Source of the DNA: an archaeon
GTDB lineage: Archaea; Methanobacteriota; Methanobacteria; Methanobacteriales; Methanobacteriaceae
Assembly: GCA_024409145.1 (NCBI GenBank)
Contig: JAKSUF010000087.1
Span: 1 to 6,306 of the forward strand
DNA length: 6,306 nt
Direction of reading: 5' to 3'
The notes below the pieces were generated by a model that made no database searches, was not told where the DNA came from, and was given only the letters and a program-made list of their open reading frames with translations. This document shows positions 1 through 5,225 of the stretch, in pieces; the first letter of the stretch is position 1, and each line of letters starts with the position of its first letter. A program made the position numbers and the translations under genes.

Positions 1-8
1 GTTTAAGT

Positions 9-53
9 GTATAAATTTATTAGTTATATCATATTTTATAAATAAATGGAGTT
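9..53 (+). promoter_or_regulatory. candidate TATA region and ribosome binding site of the symporter gene
   Basis: GGAGTT at 48-53 lies just ahead of the ATG at 59 and matches the start of the archaeal Shine-Dalgarno consensus GGAGGTGAT, so it supports that start codon. A TATA-like string, GTATAAATTT at about 9-18, is placed so that transcription could begin around position 40. Another string, TTTATAAAT at about 35-43, is too close to the start codon to serve unless the message were leaderless. The ribosome binding site is clear. The promoter is a guess, because the window begins here and upstream elements may be cut off. Confidence 0.35.
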
Positions 54-58
54 TTTTA

Positions 59-1681
59 ATGAATTATTATGTATTAGCTGCAGTTTTTGTTGTTTATTTT
101 ATTATGGTAGCTTATGTAGGATATTTAGCATGGAAAAGTACTAAATCTTCAGAGGACTTTTTAATTGCAGGTAGGTCTACACATCCCTATATTATGGCGT
201 TAAGTTATGGAGCTACTTTTATTTCAACTGCTGCAATTGTTGGTTTTGGTGGGGTAGCAGGTACTTATGGTATGGGTATTCTGTGGTTAGCTTTCTTGAA
301 TATTTTAGTCGGTATGTTTATTGCATTTGTATTATTTGGTAAACGTACTCGTAGAATGGGCTCTAATCTTAATACTATGACATTTCCAGAGTTCCTTTCT
401 CGTAGGTTTGATAGTAAATTTATTCAATATTTCAGTGGAGCTTTAATATTTTGTGCAATGCCTATTTATGCAGCTGTTGTTTTGATTGGTGCTGCAAGAT
501 TTATGGAATCTTCCTTGTTAATTAACTTCAATATTGCATTACTAATTTTAGCAATTATTGTTTGTGCTTATGTGTTCTTTGGTGGTATTAAAGGAGTTAT
601 GTATACTGATGCATTACAAGGAACTATTATGTTCTTAGGTATGTTATTTGTACTTATATTTGTATATTGGATTTTAGGTGGGGTTGTAGAATCTCACACT
701 GCATTAACTAATTTAGCCGTTCATTATCCTGCTAGTGCTGCTGCTGATGGAGGTACTGGATGGACAAGTTTCCCTGCATTTAATAGTCCTATTTGGTGGA
801 ATATGGTTTCTACTATGATGTTGGGTGTAGGTATTGGAGCTTTATCACAACCTCAATTAGTTGTTAGGTTCATGACTGTAAAATCTGATAGGGAAATTAA
901 TAGATCTCTTTTAATTGGTGCTGTATTTATTGCAGTTATGACTGGTACTGCTTATATTGTCGGTGCTTTGTCTAATGTATATTTCTTCAATCATTTTGGT
1001 CAAGTAGCTATTGACTTTGTTGGAGGTAATATGGATTCTATTATTCCAACATTTATTTCATCTGCATTCCCAGAATGGTTTGTATATGTGTTCTTACTCT
1101 CTTTACTTGCAGCCGCTATGTCTACTTTAAGTTCTCAAGTTCATGCTCAAGGTACTGCATTAGGTCACGATATCATTGATACTTTAAGGGGTAAAAATGA
1201 TGAAGGTGCTAAAAATGAATCTACTGAAGGGTCTAAATTTTTATCTATTAATAAAATAGGTATTTTAATAGCAGTAGTTTTAGCTTTAGTTTTAGCATAT
1301 TTATTACCTGCAGGAATTATCGCTTTAGGAACTTCTTTATTTATGGGTGTTTGTGCAGCAGCATTCTTACCTGTTTATTGTGCTGCATTGTTCTGGAAAA
1401 GAGCTACAAAACAAGGGGCTATTGCAGGAATTGTATCTGGAACTATGGTAAGTTTATTCTTACTTATATTCATATATAAGAAAACTGCTGTTGGTCTTGG
1501 AATTTGTAAATTATTAACTGGTCAAGCTATGTTAATTCCATCTATGCCTTGGTGTGCAATGGATGTTATGGTTGTAGCAGTTCCTATTTCCGCTATTGTG
1601 ATGATAGTTGTTAGTTTACTTACAAAACCATTAGGCGATAAATTATTAAATAAAGCATTTGATGGAATTAAGGATAATTAG
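59..1681 (+). CDS. sodium:solute symporter (SSS family)
   Basis: This is an integral membrane transporter that couples inward Na+ flow to uptake of an organic solute, as in PutP, PanF and SGLT. At 540 residues it fits the usual SSS length and appears to have about 13 membrane spans. Family landmarks in order are DFLIAGRS (33-40), the glycine/serine-rich second helix SYGATFIST near 49-57 continuing to GTYGM (68-72), TFPEFLSRRF (108-117), FFGGIKGVMYTDALQG (173-188), and SQPQLVVRF (263-271). AAAMSTLSS (351-359) follows; its Ser355-Thr356 pair corresponds to the Na+ site serine/threonine of PutP. A hydrophilic loop rich in D, E, K and N (about 376-398) separates the two later helix groups. GGAG at 48-51 supports the ATG. 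The substrate cannot be read from the sequence; proline, pantothenate or another carboxylate are all possible. A 37-residue membrane peptide gene follows directly and is probably co-transcribed. Confidence 0.93.
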   Translation: MNYYVLAAVFVVYFIMVAYVGYLAWKSTKSSEDFLIAGRSTHPYIMALSYGATFISTAAIVGFGGVAGTYGMGILWLAFLNILVGMFIAFVLFGKRTRRMGSNLNTMTFPEFLSRRFDSKFIQYFSGALIFCAMPIYAAVVLIGAARFMESSLLINFNIALLILAIIVCAYVFFGGIKGVMYTDALQGTIMFLGMLFVLIFVYWILGGVVESHTALTNLAVHYPASAAADGGTGWTSFPAFNSPIWWNMVSTMMLGVGIGALSQPQLVVRFMTVKSDREINRSLLIGAVFIAVMTGTAYIVGALSNVYFFNHFGQVAIDFVGGNMDSIIPTFISSAFPEWFVYVFLLSLLAAAMSTLSSQVHAQGTALGHDIIDTLRGKNDEGAKNESTEGSKFLSINKIGILIAVVLALVLAYLLPAGIIALGTSLFMGVCAAAFLPVYCAALFWKRATKQGAIAGIVSGTMVSLFLLIFIYKKTAVGLGICKLLTGQAMLIPSMPWCAMDVMVVAVPISAIVMIVVSLLTKPLGDKLLNKAFDGIKDN

Positions 1682-1692
1682 GAGTTGTACTT

Positions 1693-1806
1693 ATGGCTTT
1701 ATTAGGTATTGAAGACCCATGGGTTTGGGGAGCATATATTCTTTTGATTTTAGCTACCCTTCTTTGTGTTGTTTATGGTGTGCTTAATTGGAATAAAGGA
1801 GAATAA
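1693..1806 (+). CDS. symporter small accessory membrane protein (37 aa)
   Basis: This short gene encodes a 37-residue protein that begins MALLGIEDPWVWGAY and ends GVLNWNKGE. Residues about 11-32 form one hydrophobic membrane span, and a short charged tail (N, K, E) lies after it. The N-terminal GIEDPW box, the Trp residues at both ends of the span and the C-terminal NWNKG motif look like conserved features rather than chance. GGAG at 1681-1684 overlaps the last base of the symporter stop codon and sits 8 bases before the ATG, and the gap between genes is only 11 bases, so translation is probably linked. From memory, peptides of this kind are annotated as symporter small accessory proteins beside SSS genes in archaea and bacteria. 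A role in stabilising or regulating the symporter is inferred from position. A chance ORF is unlikely given the ribosome binding site and composition. Confidence 0.82.
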   Translation: MALLGIEDPWVWGAYILLILATLLCVVYGVLNWNKGE

Positions 1807-1835
1807 TTTTTATTCTCTATTATCTTTATTTTAAA
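1799..1835 (+). terminator. hairpin plus U-rich tail after the symporter unit
   Basis: GAGAATAA (1799-1806) and TTATTCTC (1810-1817) form a perfect 8-bp stem with a TTT loop. The left arm includes the end of the small protein gene and its stop codon. The RNA continues as a U-rich stretch with runs up to four U. Archaeal termination depends mainly on U tracts, so the hairpin may instead protect the 3' end. It sits exactly at the end of the two-gene unit, which supports a transcript-end role. Confidence 0.5.
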
Positions 1836-1871
1836 TTTTGATTATGTCTAAATAAGTATATCTTCATTGTT

Positions 1872-1889
1872 TTAGTAGAATTGTACTAA
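1872..1889. promoter_or_regulatory. 18-bp dyad, possible operator upstream of the PRC-barrel/pyrE unit
   Basis: TTAGTA (1872-1877) and TACTAA (1884-1889) are exact inverted repeats around GAATTG, whose AATT core is itself symmetric, so only one base pair of the 18-bp site breaks symmetry. It lies about 30 bases upstream of the best TATA box of the next gene, a place where archaeal activators or repressors can bind. AT-rich DNA yields dyads by chance, so the function is inferred. Confidence 0.3.
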
Positions 1890-1912
1890 TTATTTTATTC
1901 ATAATTTGTTTG

Positions 1913-1929
1913 AAAAATTTTTATAATTT
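1913..1929 (+). promoter_or_regulatory. BRE/TATA promoter for the PRC-barrel and pyrE unit
   Basis: An A-run at 1913-1917, which would suit the purine-rich BRE, runs straight into TTTTTATAATTT (1918-1929), close to the archaeal TATA consensus. Transcription about 25 bases downstream would start near 1950 and leave a leader of roughly 30 bases that contains the GAGGTTAT ribosome binding site just before the ATG at 1982. The same box, TTTATAATT, occurs ahead of the methanogenesis marker 2 gene. Confidence 0.55.
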
Positions 1930-1981
1930 TATTATTTGAACATTTTTATTTAAATAATATTTTAAATCTAGAGGTTATTTT

Positions 1982-2350
1982 ATGCGAATTAGTGATTTAA
2001 TAGGAGAAAAAGTTTTAGATTCAAATGCAAAGGTTATTGGTAAAATTATTGATTTTGAATTTGAATTTGTAAAACCTAATTTAATTCCTACTTCTTTAAT
2101 TGTATCTGAAGGTGGAATCCAAAAGAAATTAAATTTTAATAAAGGTGAGCTTGTAATTCCATGGGATATTGTTGAATCTGTTGGAGATAAAGTTATTTTA
2201 AAAGATGCTTTTGTTGAAAATGATAATGTTAAAAATGATTCTACTATCATTGATGATAGTTTTGTAAATTCTAATTCTGATGAATCTGATTCTGATTTAG
2301 ATTTGGATAAGTTTGAAAAAGAAATTGAAGATTTAAAATCATCATTATAA
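1982..2350 (+). CDS. PRC-barrel domain protein with acidic C-terminal tail
   Basis: The 122-residue protein starts MRISDLIGEKVLDSNAKVIG, a typical PRC-barrel opening, and the small beta-barrel domain covers about residues 1-77, ending near PWDIVESVGDKVILKD. The second part (80-107) is rich in D, S, N and E and probably disordered. The last 15 residues form an amphipathic helix with L108, F111, I115, L118 and L122 in heptad spacing. There is no signal peptide or membrane span, so it should be cytoplasmic. PRC barrels are protein- or RNA-interaction modules (RimM, photosynthetic reaction centre H subunit). In haloarchaea, stand-alone PRC-barrel proteins (CdpB) take part in cell division with SepF. 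Whether this one does is inference. GAGGTTAT just upstream supports the ATG. pyrE begins 13 bases after the stop, so the two genes are probably co-transcribed. Confidence 0.8.
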   Translation: MRISDLIGEKVLDSNAKVIGKIIDFEFEFVKPNLIPTSLIVSEGGIQKKLNFNKGELVIPWDIVESVGDKVILKDAFVENDNVKNDSTIIDDSFVNSNSDESDSDLDLDKFEKEIEDLKSSL

Positions 2351-2363
2351 TTTAGGTGTTTAA

Positions 2364-2888
2364 ATGTCAAAAGAATATTTAATTAAAATTTTAAAAGAAA
2401 ACCATGTCTTTGAAGAAGGAAATTTTACTTTAGCTTCTGGTAAAGAAAGTAATTATTATGTTAATATGAAAAAAGCAATTACTAATCCTGAAATTTTATC
2501 TACTATCTCAAAATTAATTTCTGAAAAAATTGAATGTGATGGTATTGATAAAGTAGCAGGACCTGCTCTAGGTGCTGTTCCAATAGCTACTGCTGTTTCT
2601 CTTGAATCTAAAACTCCTCTTCTTATGATTAGAAAAGAAAAGAAAGGTTATGGTACTTCTAAATTAATTGAAGGGGAACTTAATGAAGGAGATAATGTTA
2701 TTGTTGTAGAGGATGTTACAACAACTGGTGGTTCTCTTCTTAAGGCTATCCGTGCTATTCAAGATAATGGAGGAATTGTAAAAAGAGCTTTTGTAGCTGT
2801 TGATCGTGAAGAAGGAGCTATTGAAACATTTGAAAAAGAGGGTGTTCGTTTAGAACCTTTGATTTCAGTTAGTGAATTCTTTGATTAA
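2364..2888 (+). CDS. pyrE: orotate phosphoribosyltransferase
   Basis: PyrE joins orotate to PRPP to give orotidine 5'-monophosphate and pyrophosphate, the fifth step of UMP synthesis, in the cytoplasm. The 174-residue length is normal for archaeal PyrE. The orotate-side motif [14 protein letters not shown] is at 21-34, [12 protein letters not shown] at 64-75, the flexible catalytic loop [15 protein letters not shown] at 90-104, and the PRPP-binding motif [13 protein letters not shown] at 112-124 with the expected acidic pair E116-D117 and the TTGG turn. AGGTG at 2354-2358 lies five bases before the ATG and fixes the start. No fused OMP decarboxylase domain is present, so PyrF must be elsewhere. 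The gene follows the PRC-barrel gene by 13 bases, and a T-rich tract behind it probably ends the transcript. Other type I phosphoribosyltransferases are a less likely reading, because both the loop and the orotate motif fit PyrE. Confidence 0.95.
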   Translation: MSKEYLIKILKENHVFEEGNFTLASGKESNYYVNMKKAITNPEILSTISKLISEKIECDGIDKVAGPALGAVPIATAVSLESKTPLLMIRKEKKGYGTSKLIEGELNEGDNVIVVEDVTTTGGSLLKAIRAIQDNGGIVKRAFVAVDREEGAIETFEKEGVRLEPLISVSEFFD

Positions 2889-3004
2889 TTTTTTCATTAG
2901 TTACTTTAGTTAATTTTACTATTTTCTTTTTTTTATTTAGTGTATTTCTTATTTTTTTCTACTTTTTTATTTTCTTTTTTATTTTGGTTGTAGTTTTATT
3001 TTTT
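2889..3004 (+). terminator. T-rich intergenic termination tract after pyrE
   Basis: Directly after the pyrE stop codon the + strand becomes extremely T-rich, with T runs of 6 (2889-2894), 8 (2927-2934), 7 (2952-2958), 6 (2963-2968) and 6 (2975-2980), broken mostly by single C or A. Stacked U runs without a strong stem are the usual archaeal transcript end, so several alternative 3' ends are expected. No ORF or RNA gene is visible in the tract. Confidence 0.6.
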
Positions 3005-3023
3005 CTCGTTTGTTTGTTTTTAA

Positions 3024-3050
3024 TTTAATAATATCAATAGATTTATTAAT
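3024..3050 (+). promoter_or_regulatory. TATA region of nob1, possibly giving a leaderless mRNA
   Basis: Two AT boxes are present, TTTAATAATATC (about 3024-3035) and ATTTATTAAT (3041-3050). The second is centred about 26 bases before the nob1 ATG, which would place the transcript start at or next to the start codon. The bases just before the ATG are only A and T, with no Shine-Dalgarno match. In such AT-rich DNA the exact box cannot be chosen with confidence. Confidence 0.35.
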
Positions 3051-3071
3051 TCTAAATTATTATATTATATT

Positions 3072-3575
3072 ATGAATAATCTTTATTATATTTTAGATGC
3101 ATCTGCATTTATTAATGGTTTTGAACCTGTTAATTCATTTAATTTCACTGTTTCTGAAATTACAGAAGAAGTTAAAGATTTATCTTCTAAATTACGATTA
3201 GATAGTGCAATTGAAGAGGGTAAAATTCTAATCAGAGAACCTGATGAAAAGTTTATTAGTAAATTAGATGAAATTATTGGGGAATCTGGAGATGCTCTTA
3301 GATTATCTGGACCAGATAAATCATTACTTGCTTTAGCTTTAGATATTTATTCAAAACATAAGAATATTAAAGTTTTGACTGATGATTATTCAATGCAAAA
3401 TGTTTTAAAAATCATAGGTATTCCTTATGATAGTATTATCACTGAAGGTATAAAAGGAGTTTACAACTGGAAAAAAGTGTGTGAGGGTTGTAAAAAGGAA
3501 TATTCTGATGATTATCCTTTTGATGATTGTGAAATTTGTGGATCTAAAATATTTAAAAAGAGAATTAAAAATTAA
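3072..3575 (+). CDS. nob1: rRNA maturation endonuclease Nob1 (PIN domain plus zinc ribbon)
   Basis: Nob1 cleaves the pre-16S rRNA at its 3' end (D site) during late maturation of the small ribosomal subunit. The 167-residue protein has an N-terminal PIN nuclease domain (about 1-130). Its metal-binding acids are visible as D9 in YILDASAFI, an acid in TEEV (E32 or E33), D82 in GPDKSLLALA and D104-D105 in VLTDDYSMQNVL. A C-terminal zinc ribbon follows, with C137-x2-C140 and C153-x2-C156. That order and size are those of archaeal Nob1, and the ribbon separates it from toxin-type VapC PIN proteins. A basic end (KKRIKN) could contact RNA. No antitoxin gene lies next to it. No ribosome binding site precedes the ATG, but the protein starts only a few residues before the conserved LDAS motif, so this start is right. 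It appears to be its own transcription unit. Confidence 0.93.
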   Translation: MNNLYYILDASAFINGFEPVNSFNFTVSEITEEVKDLSSKLRLDSAIEEGKILIREPDEKFISKLDEIIGESGDALRLSGPDKSLLALALDIYSKHKNIKVLTDDYSMQNVLKIIGIPYDSIITEGIKGVYNWKKVCEGCKKEYSDDYPFDDCEICGSKIFKKRIKN

Positions 3576-3705
3576 TTACTTACTAATTTATTGATTGAGT
3601 ATATCTATATTGGTTAACTCATTTACTTATTCAAATTATTTATTTGATTTTATTTTGATTTGTTAATTATTTAAATTGCATTTAATTCATTCATTTGATT
3701 TTAAT

Positions 3706-3735
3706 TAATGCATTATTTAATTTACTTATACTAAT
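3706..3735 (+). promoter_or_regulatory. candidate promoter and small palindrome ahead of the DUF2117-type gene
   Basis: The 198-base gap after nob1 (3576-3773) contains no ORF or RNA gene that I can support. Near its end, TTTACTTATACTAA (3721-3734) resembles a TATA box and would start transcription near 3755, leaving a leader of about 20 bases. Just upstream, TAATGCATTA (3706-3715) is a perfect 10-bp palindrome that could bind a regulator. GGATGGA (3764-3770) shortly before the ATG at 3774 is a weak ribosome binding site. All of these are short matches in AT-rich DNA. Confidence 0.3.
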
Positions 3736-3773
3736 TCGGTATTGTTTTTTTACATTTCTAGTGGGATGGAATT

Positions 3774-5150
3774 ATGGAAATAGGTGTTGTTGTTCATGGC
3801 TCAGGAATCGTTGATTCTGGTTGGGCATTAGAGATTATTAATCTTCTATCTAAATTAGGTAATGTTCATTGTCGTTTGGGAGGGACTATGGGTAGAACTG
3901 CAGTTATTGATGCGGGTTTAGAAGATTTAATTGATATTTCATTAAAATTGTTACCTAGTGAGTCTTTAGATTTATTTAATAGAGGAAATATGGATGTAAT
4001 TTTCTTATTAAATTATGGTAAATCTGCGGAAACAGGTCAAACTTTTGGGTTTAAGGCATTTAATCATTATTTTAAAAAAATTTCTAATGAAGATTTCTTA
4101 GCTACTAATCATAAACCATTATATGATTCAAAAATTCCAGTTATTCAAATAGAAAGACCTGGTGAAGAAGATGGTTCTATTATTAGTTGGAATGTTAGTT
4201 TGAATAGAAAAATGGATGATGGTGAAAGAGTTACAATTCCATCTAATGAATTATATGACCTTGAAGATGATTCTGATTTAATGACTTTAGATCACTTAGT
4301 TGAACAACTTTCAAGAATTCTAAATTTAGATATTGTTAATCCGATTGATATTAAATCTAAATACTTTTCAGATAATGTTAATTTAAGAAATCAAGGGTTA
4401 TTTGAACAATTTTTAGAAGATTATGGTGAGGAAGATAAAGATACTTTTTCTTTCCGTAAGATTAATGGTGTTAATATTGGAGAAAATATATTTATTAATG
4501 GTCATGTTGTAGGAACTACTAATTCTAATGACCTTATTCTTGTTGCTAAAGATAAGTTTCTTATTGATGTTATTGGAGGTACTTTAAAAGATAATGCTTC
4601 TGAAAAATTAGGTAAGATTAATTTAGATGCAGTTGTTGTAAAAACAGGTTTACTCCGTGAATCTGATAAAGTTAAACCAAGAGTTTTATCTAAGGACTCT
4701 AAGTTTTTAAATGAAGGGGAATATATTAGTTCTAATAAAGATTATTACTTAAAAATTGGCTTTGTAAATTATGTTGCTTTTGATATTTATAGACTTAAAG
4801 ATTGTGATTTAGTAATTACTATTGGTGATGATACTACTCTAGTTGCTTCAGATATTTTATATCGTTTAGATATTCCAATATTTGGAATTATAGAAGGTAA
4901 TCTGGATAAAGTAGTTAAAAAACCATTTGTGAGTGAAAAATCAACTATTGTTGAAGTTCCTTATGGTTTAGATGTTTTAAATGATAATATTTATAAAAAT
5001 TTATTTTATGAAAATATCAGTTTAACTATTCCATTTGAATCTGATGTTGATGATATGGGTGAATTTATAAATAATAATTTAAATAGATTTAAAGAAAATT
5101 TATTTGAAGAAATTAGAAATGTATGTTCAACATTTAATGTTAAAAAGTAA
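3774..5150 (+). CDS. DUF2117-type conserved methanogen protein
   Basis: I recognise this 458-residue protein by its overall look as a member of the archaeal DUF2117 family, of unknown function; this is from memory. The N-terminal part begins MEIGVVVHGSGIVDSGWALE, a Rossmann-like strand and glycine turn, followed by CRLGGTMGRTAVIDAGLED (33-51). Later segments include LLNYGKSAETGQTFG (78-92), VIQIERPGEEDGS (123-135), IFINGHVVGTTNSNDLILVA (239-258), and LDAVVVKTGL (284-293). LVITIGDDTTLVASDIL (346-362) then runs into IPIFGIIEGNLDKV (367-380). G351-D352-D353-T354-T355 resembles the GGDGT nucleotide loop of NAD and diacylglycerol kinases, which hints at nucleotide or phosphate binding but does not prove it. 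There is no signal peptide or membrane span, so it is cytoplasmic. The next gene, methanogenesis marker 2, starts 75 bases on, which suggests a shared role. The two ATGs or GTGs just upstream are out of frame, so the start is secure. Confidence 0.68.
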   Translation: MEIGVVVHGSGIVDSGWALEIINLLSKLGNVHCRLGGTMGRTAVIDAGLEDLIDISLKLLPSESLDLFNRGNMDVIFLLNYGKSAETGQTFGFKAFNHYFKKISNEDFLATNHKPLYDSKIPVIQIERPGEEDGSIISWNVSLNRKMDDGERVTIPSNELYDLEDDSDLMTLDHLVEQLSRILNLDIVNPIDIKSKYFSDNVNLRNQGLFEQFLEDYGEEDKDTFSFRKINGVNIGENIFINGHVVGTTNSNDLILVAKDKFLIDVIGGTLKDNASEKLGKINLDAVVVKTGLLRESDKVKPRVLSKDSKFLNEGEYISSNKDYYLKIGFVNYVAFDIYRLKDCDLVITIGDDTTLVASDILYRLDIPIFGIIEGNLDKVVKKPFVSEKSTIVEVPYGLDVLNDNIYKNLFYENISLTIPFESDVDDMGEFINNNLNRFKENLFEEIRNVCSTFNVKK

Positions 5151-5209
5151 TAATCTTGAAAATTTATAATTGATTTTAGTCTTAAAAACAGATAATCTTA
5201 AAAATTTAT
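5151..5209. repeat. repeated TAATCTTnAAAATTTAT element, two copies plus a partial copy
   Basis: TAATCTTGAAAATTTAT (5151-5167) and TAATCTTAAAAATTTAT (5193-5209) match at 16 of 17 positions and start 42 bases apart. A shorter relative, TAGTCTTAAAAA (5177-5188), lies between them. The whole set fills the gap between the DUF2117-type gene and marker 2. The first copy includes a good TATA box, and the last ends on the ATG at 5208. The arrangement suits repeated binding sites of one protein on the promoter, but small local duplication is also possible. Confidence 0.6.
5158..5170 (+). promoter_or_regulatory. BRE/TATA promoter for the marker 2 gene
   Basis: GAAAA (5158-5162) followed by TTTATAAT (5163-5170) matches the archaeal BRE plus TATA pattern and the box ahead of the PRC-barrel gene. 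Transcription about 25 bases downstream would begin near 5190-5195, so the leader would hold the last repeat copy and the GGTGGTGA ribosome binding site. Read-through from the DUF2117-type gene is also possible because no clear terminator separates them. Confidence 0.45.
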
Positions 5210-5213
5210 GTTT

Positions 5214-5221
5214 GGTGGTGA
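5214..5221 (+). promoter_or_regulatory. ribosome binding site that sets the GTG start of marker 2
   Basis: GGTGGTGA (5214-5221) matches most of the archaeal Shine-Dalgarno sequence GGAGGTGAT and ends four bases before the GTG at 5226. It lies inside any frame begun at the ATG at 5208, which has only A-rich sequence before it. The site therefore favours the GTG start. Confidence 0.7.
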
Positions 5222-5225
5222 AATA

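Noticed and set aside
2243..2260. Hairpin ACTATCA-TTGA-TGATAGT inside the PRC-barrel gene
   Set aside because: It is a clean 7-bp stem, but it lies in the low-complexity acidic tail region where D, S and I codons readily create such symmetry, and nothing nearby needs an internal RNA signal.
1975..2370. Minus-strand ORF of 131 codons opposite the PRC-barrel gene
   Set aside because: It covers the PRC-barrel gene almost exactly. Its protein is rich in S, F, T and K as expected from reading AT-rich codons backwards, it shows no known motif, and the + strand gene has a domain, a ribosome binding site and a promoter.
3072..3575. nob1 as a VapC-type toxin
   Set aside because: The PIN domain alone would allow it, but the C-terminal four-cysteine zinc ribbon and lack of an antitoxin gene indicate Nob1.
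3596..3621. TGAGT/ACTCA inverted repeat after nob1 as a terminator
   Set aside because: The stem has only five pairs around a 16-base loop and no U tract follows, so it is within chance expectation.
3642..3703. ATTTGATTTTA present twice between nob1 and the DUF2117-type gene
   Set aside because: The 11-base match, 51 bases apart, consists of T and A with one G and is expected in this composition; the surrounding bases do not match.
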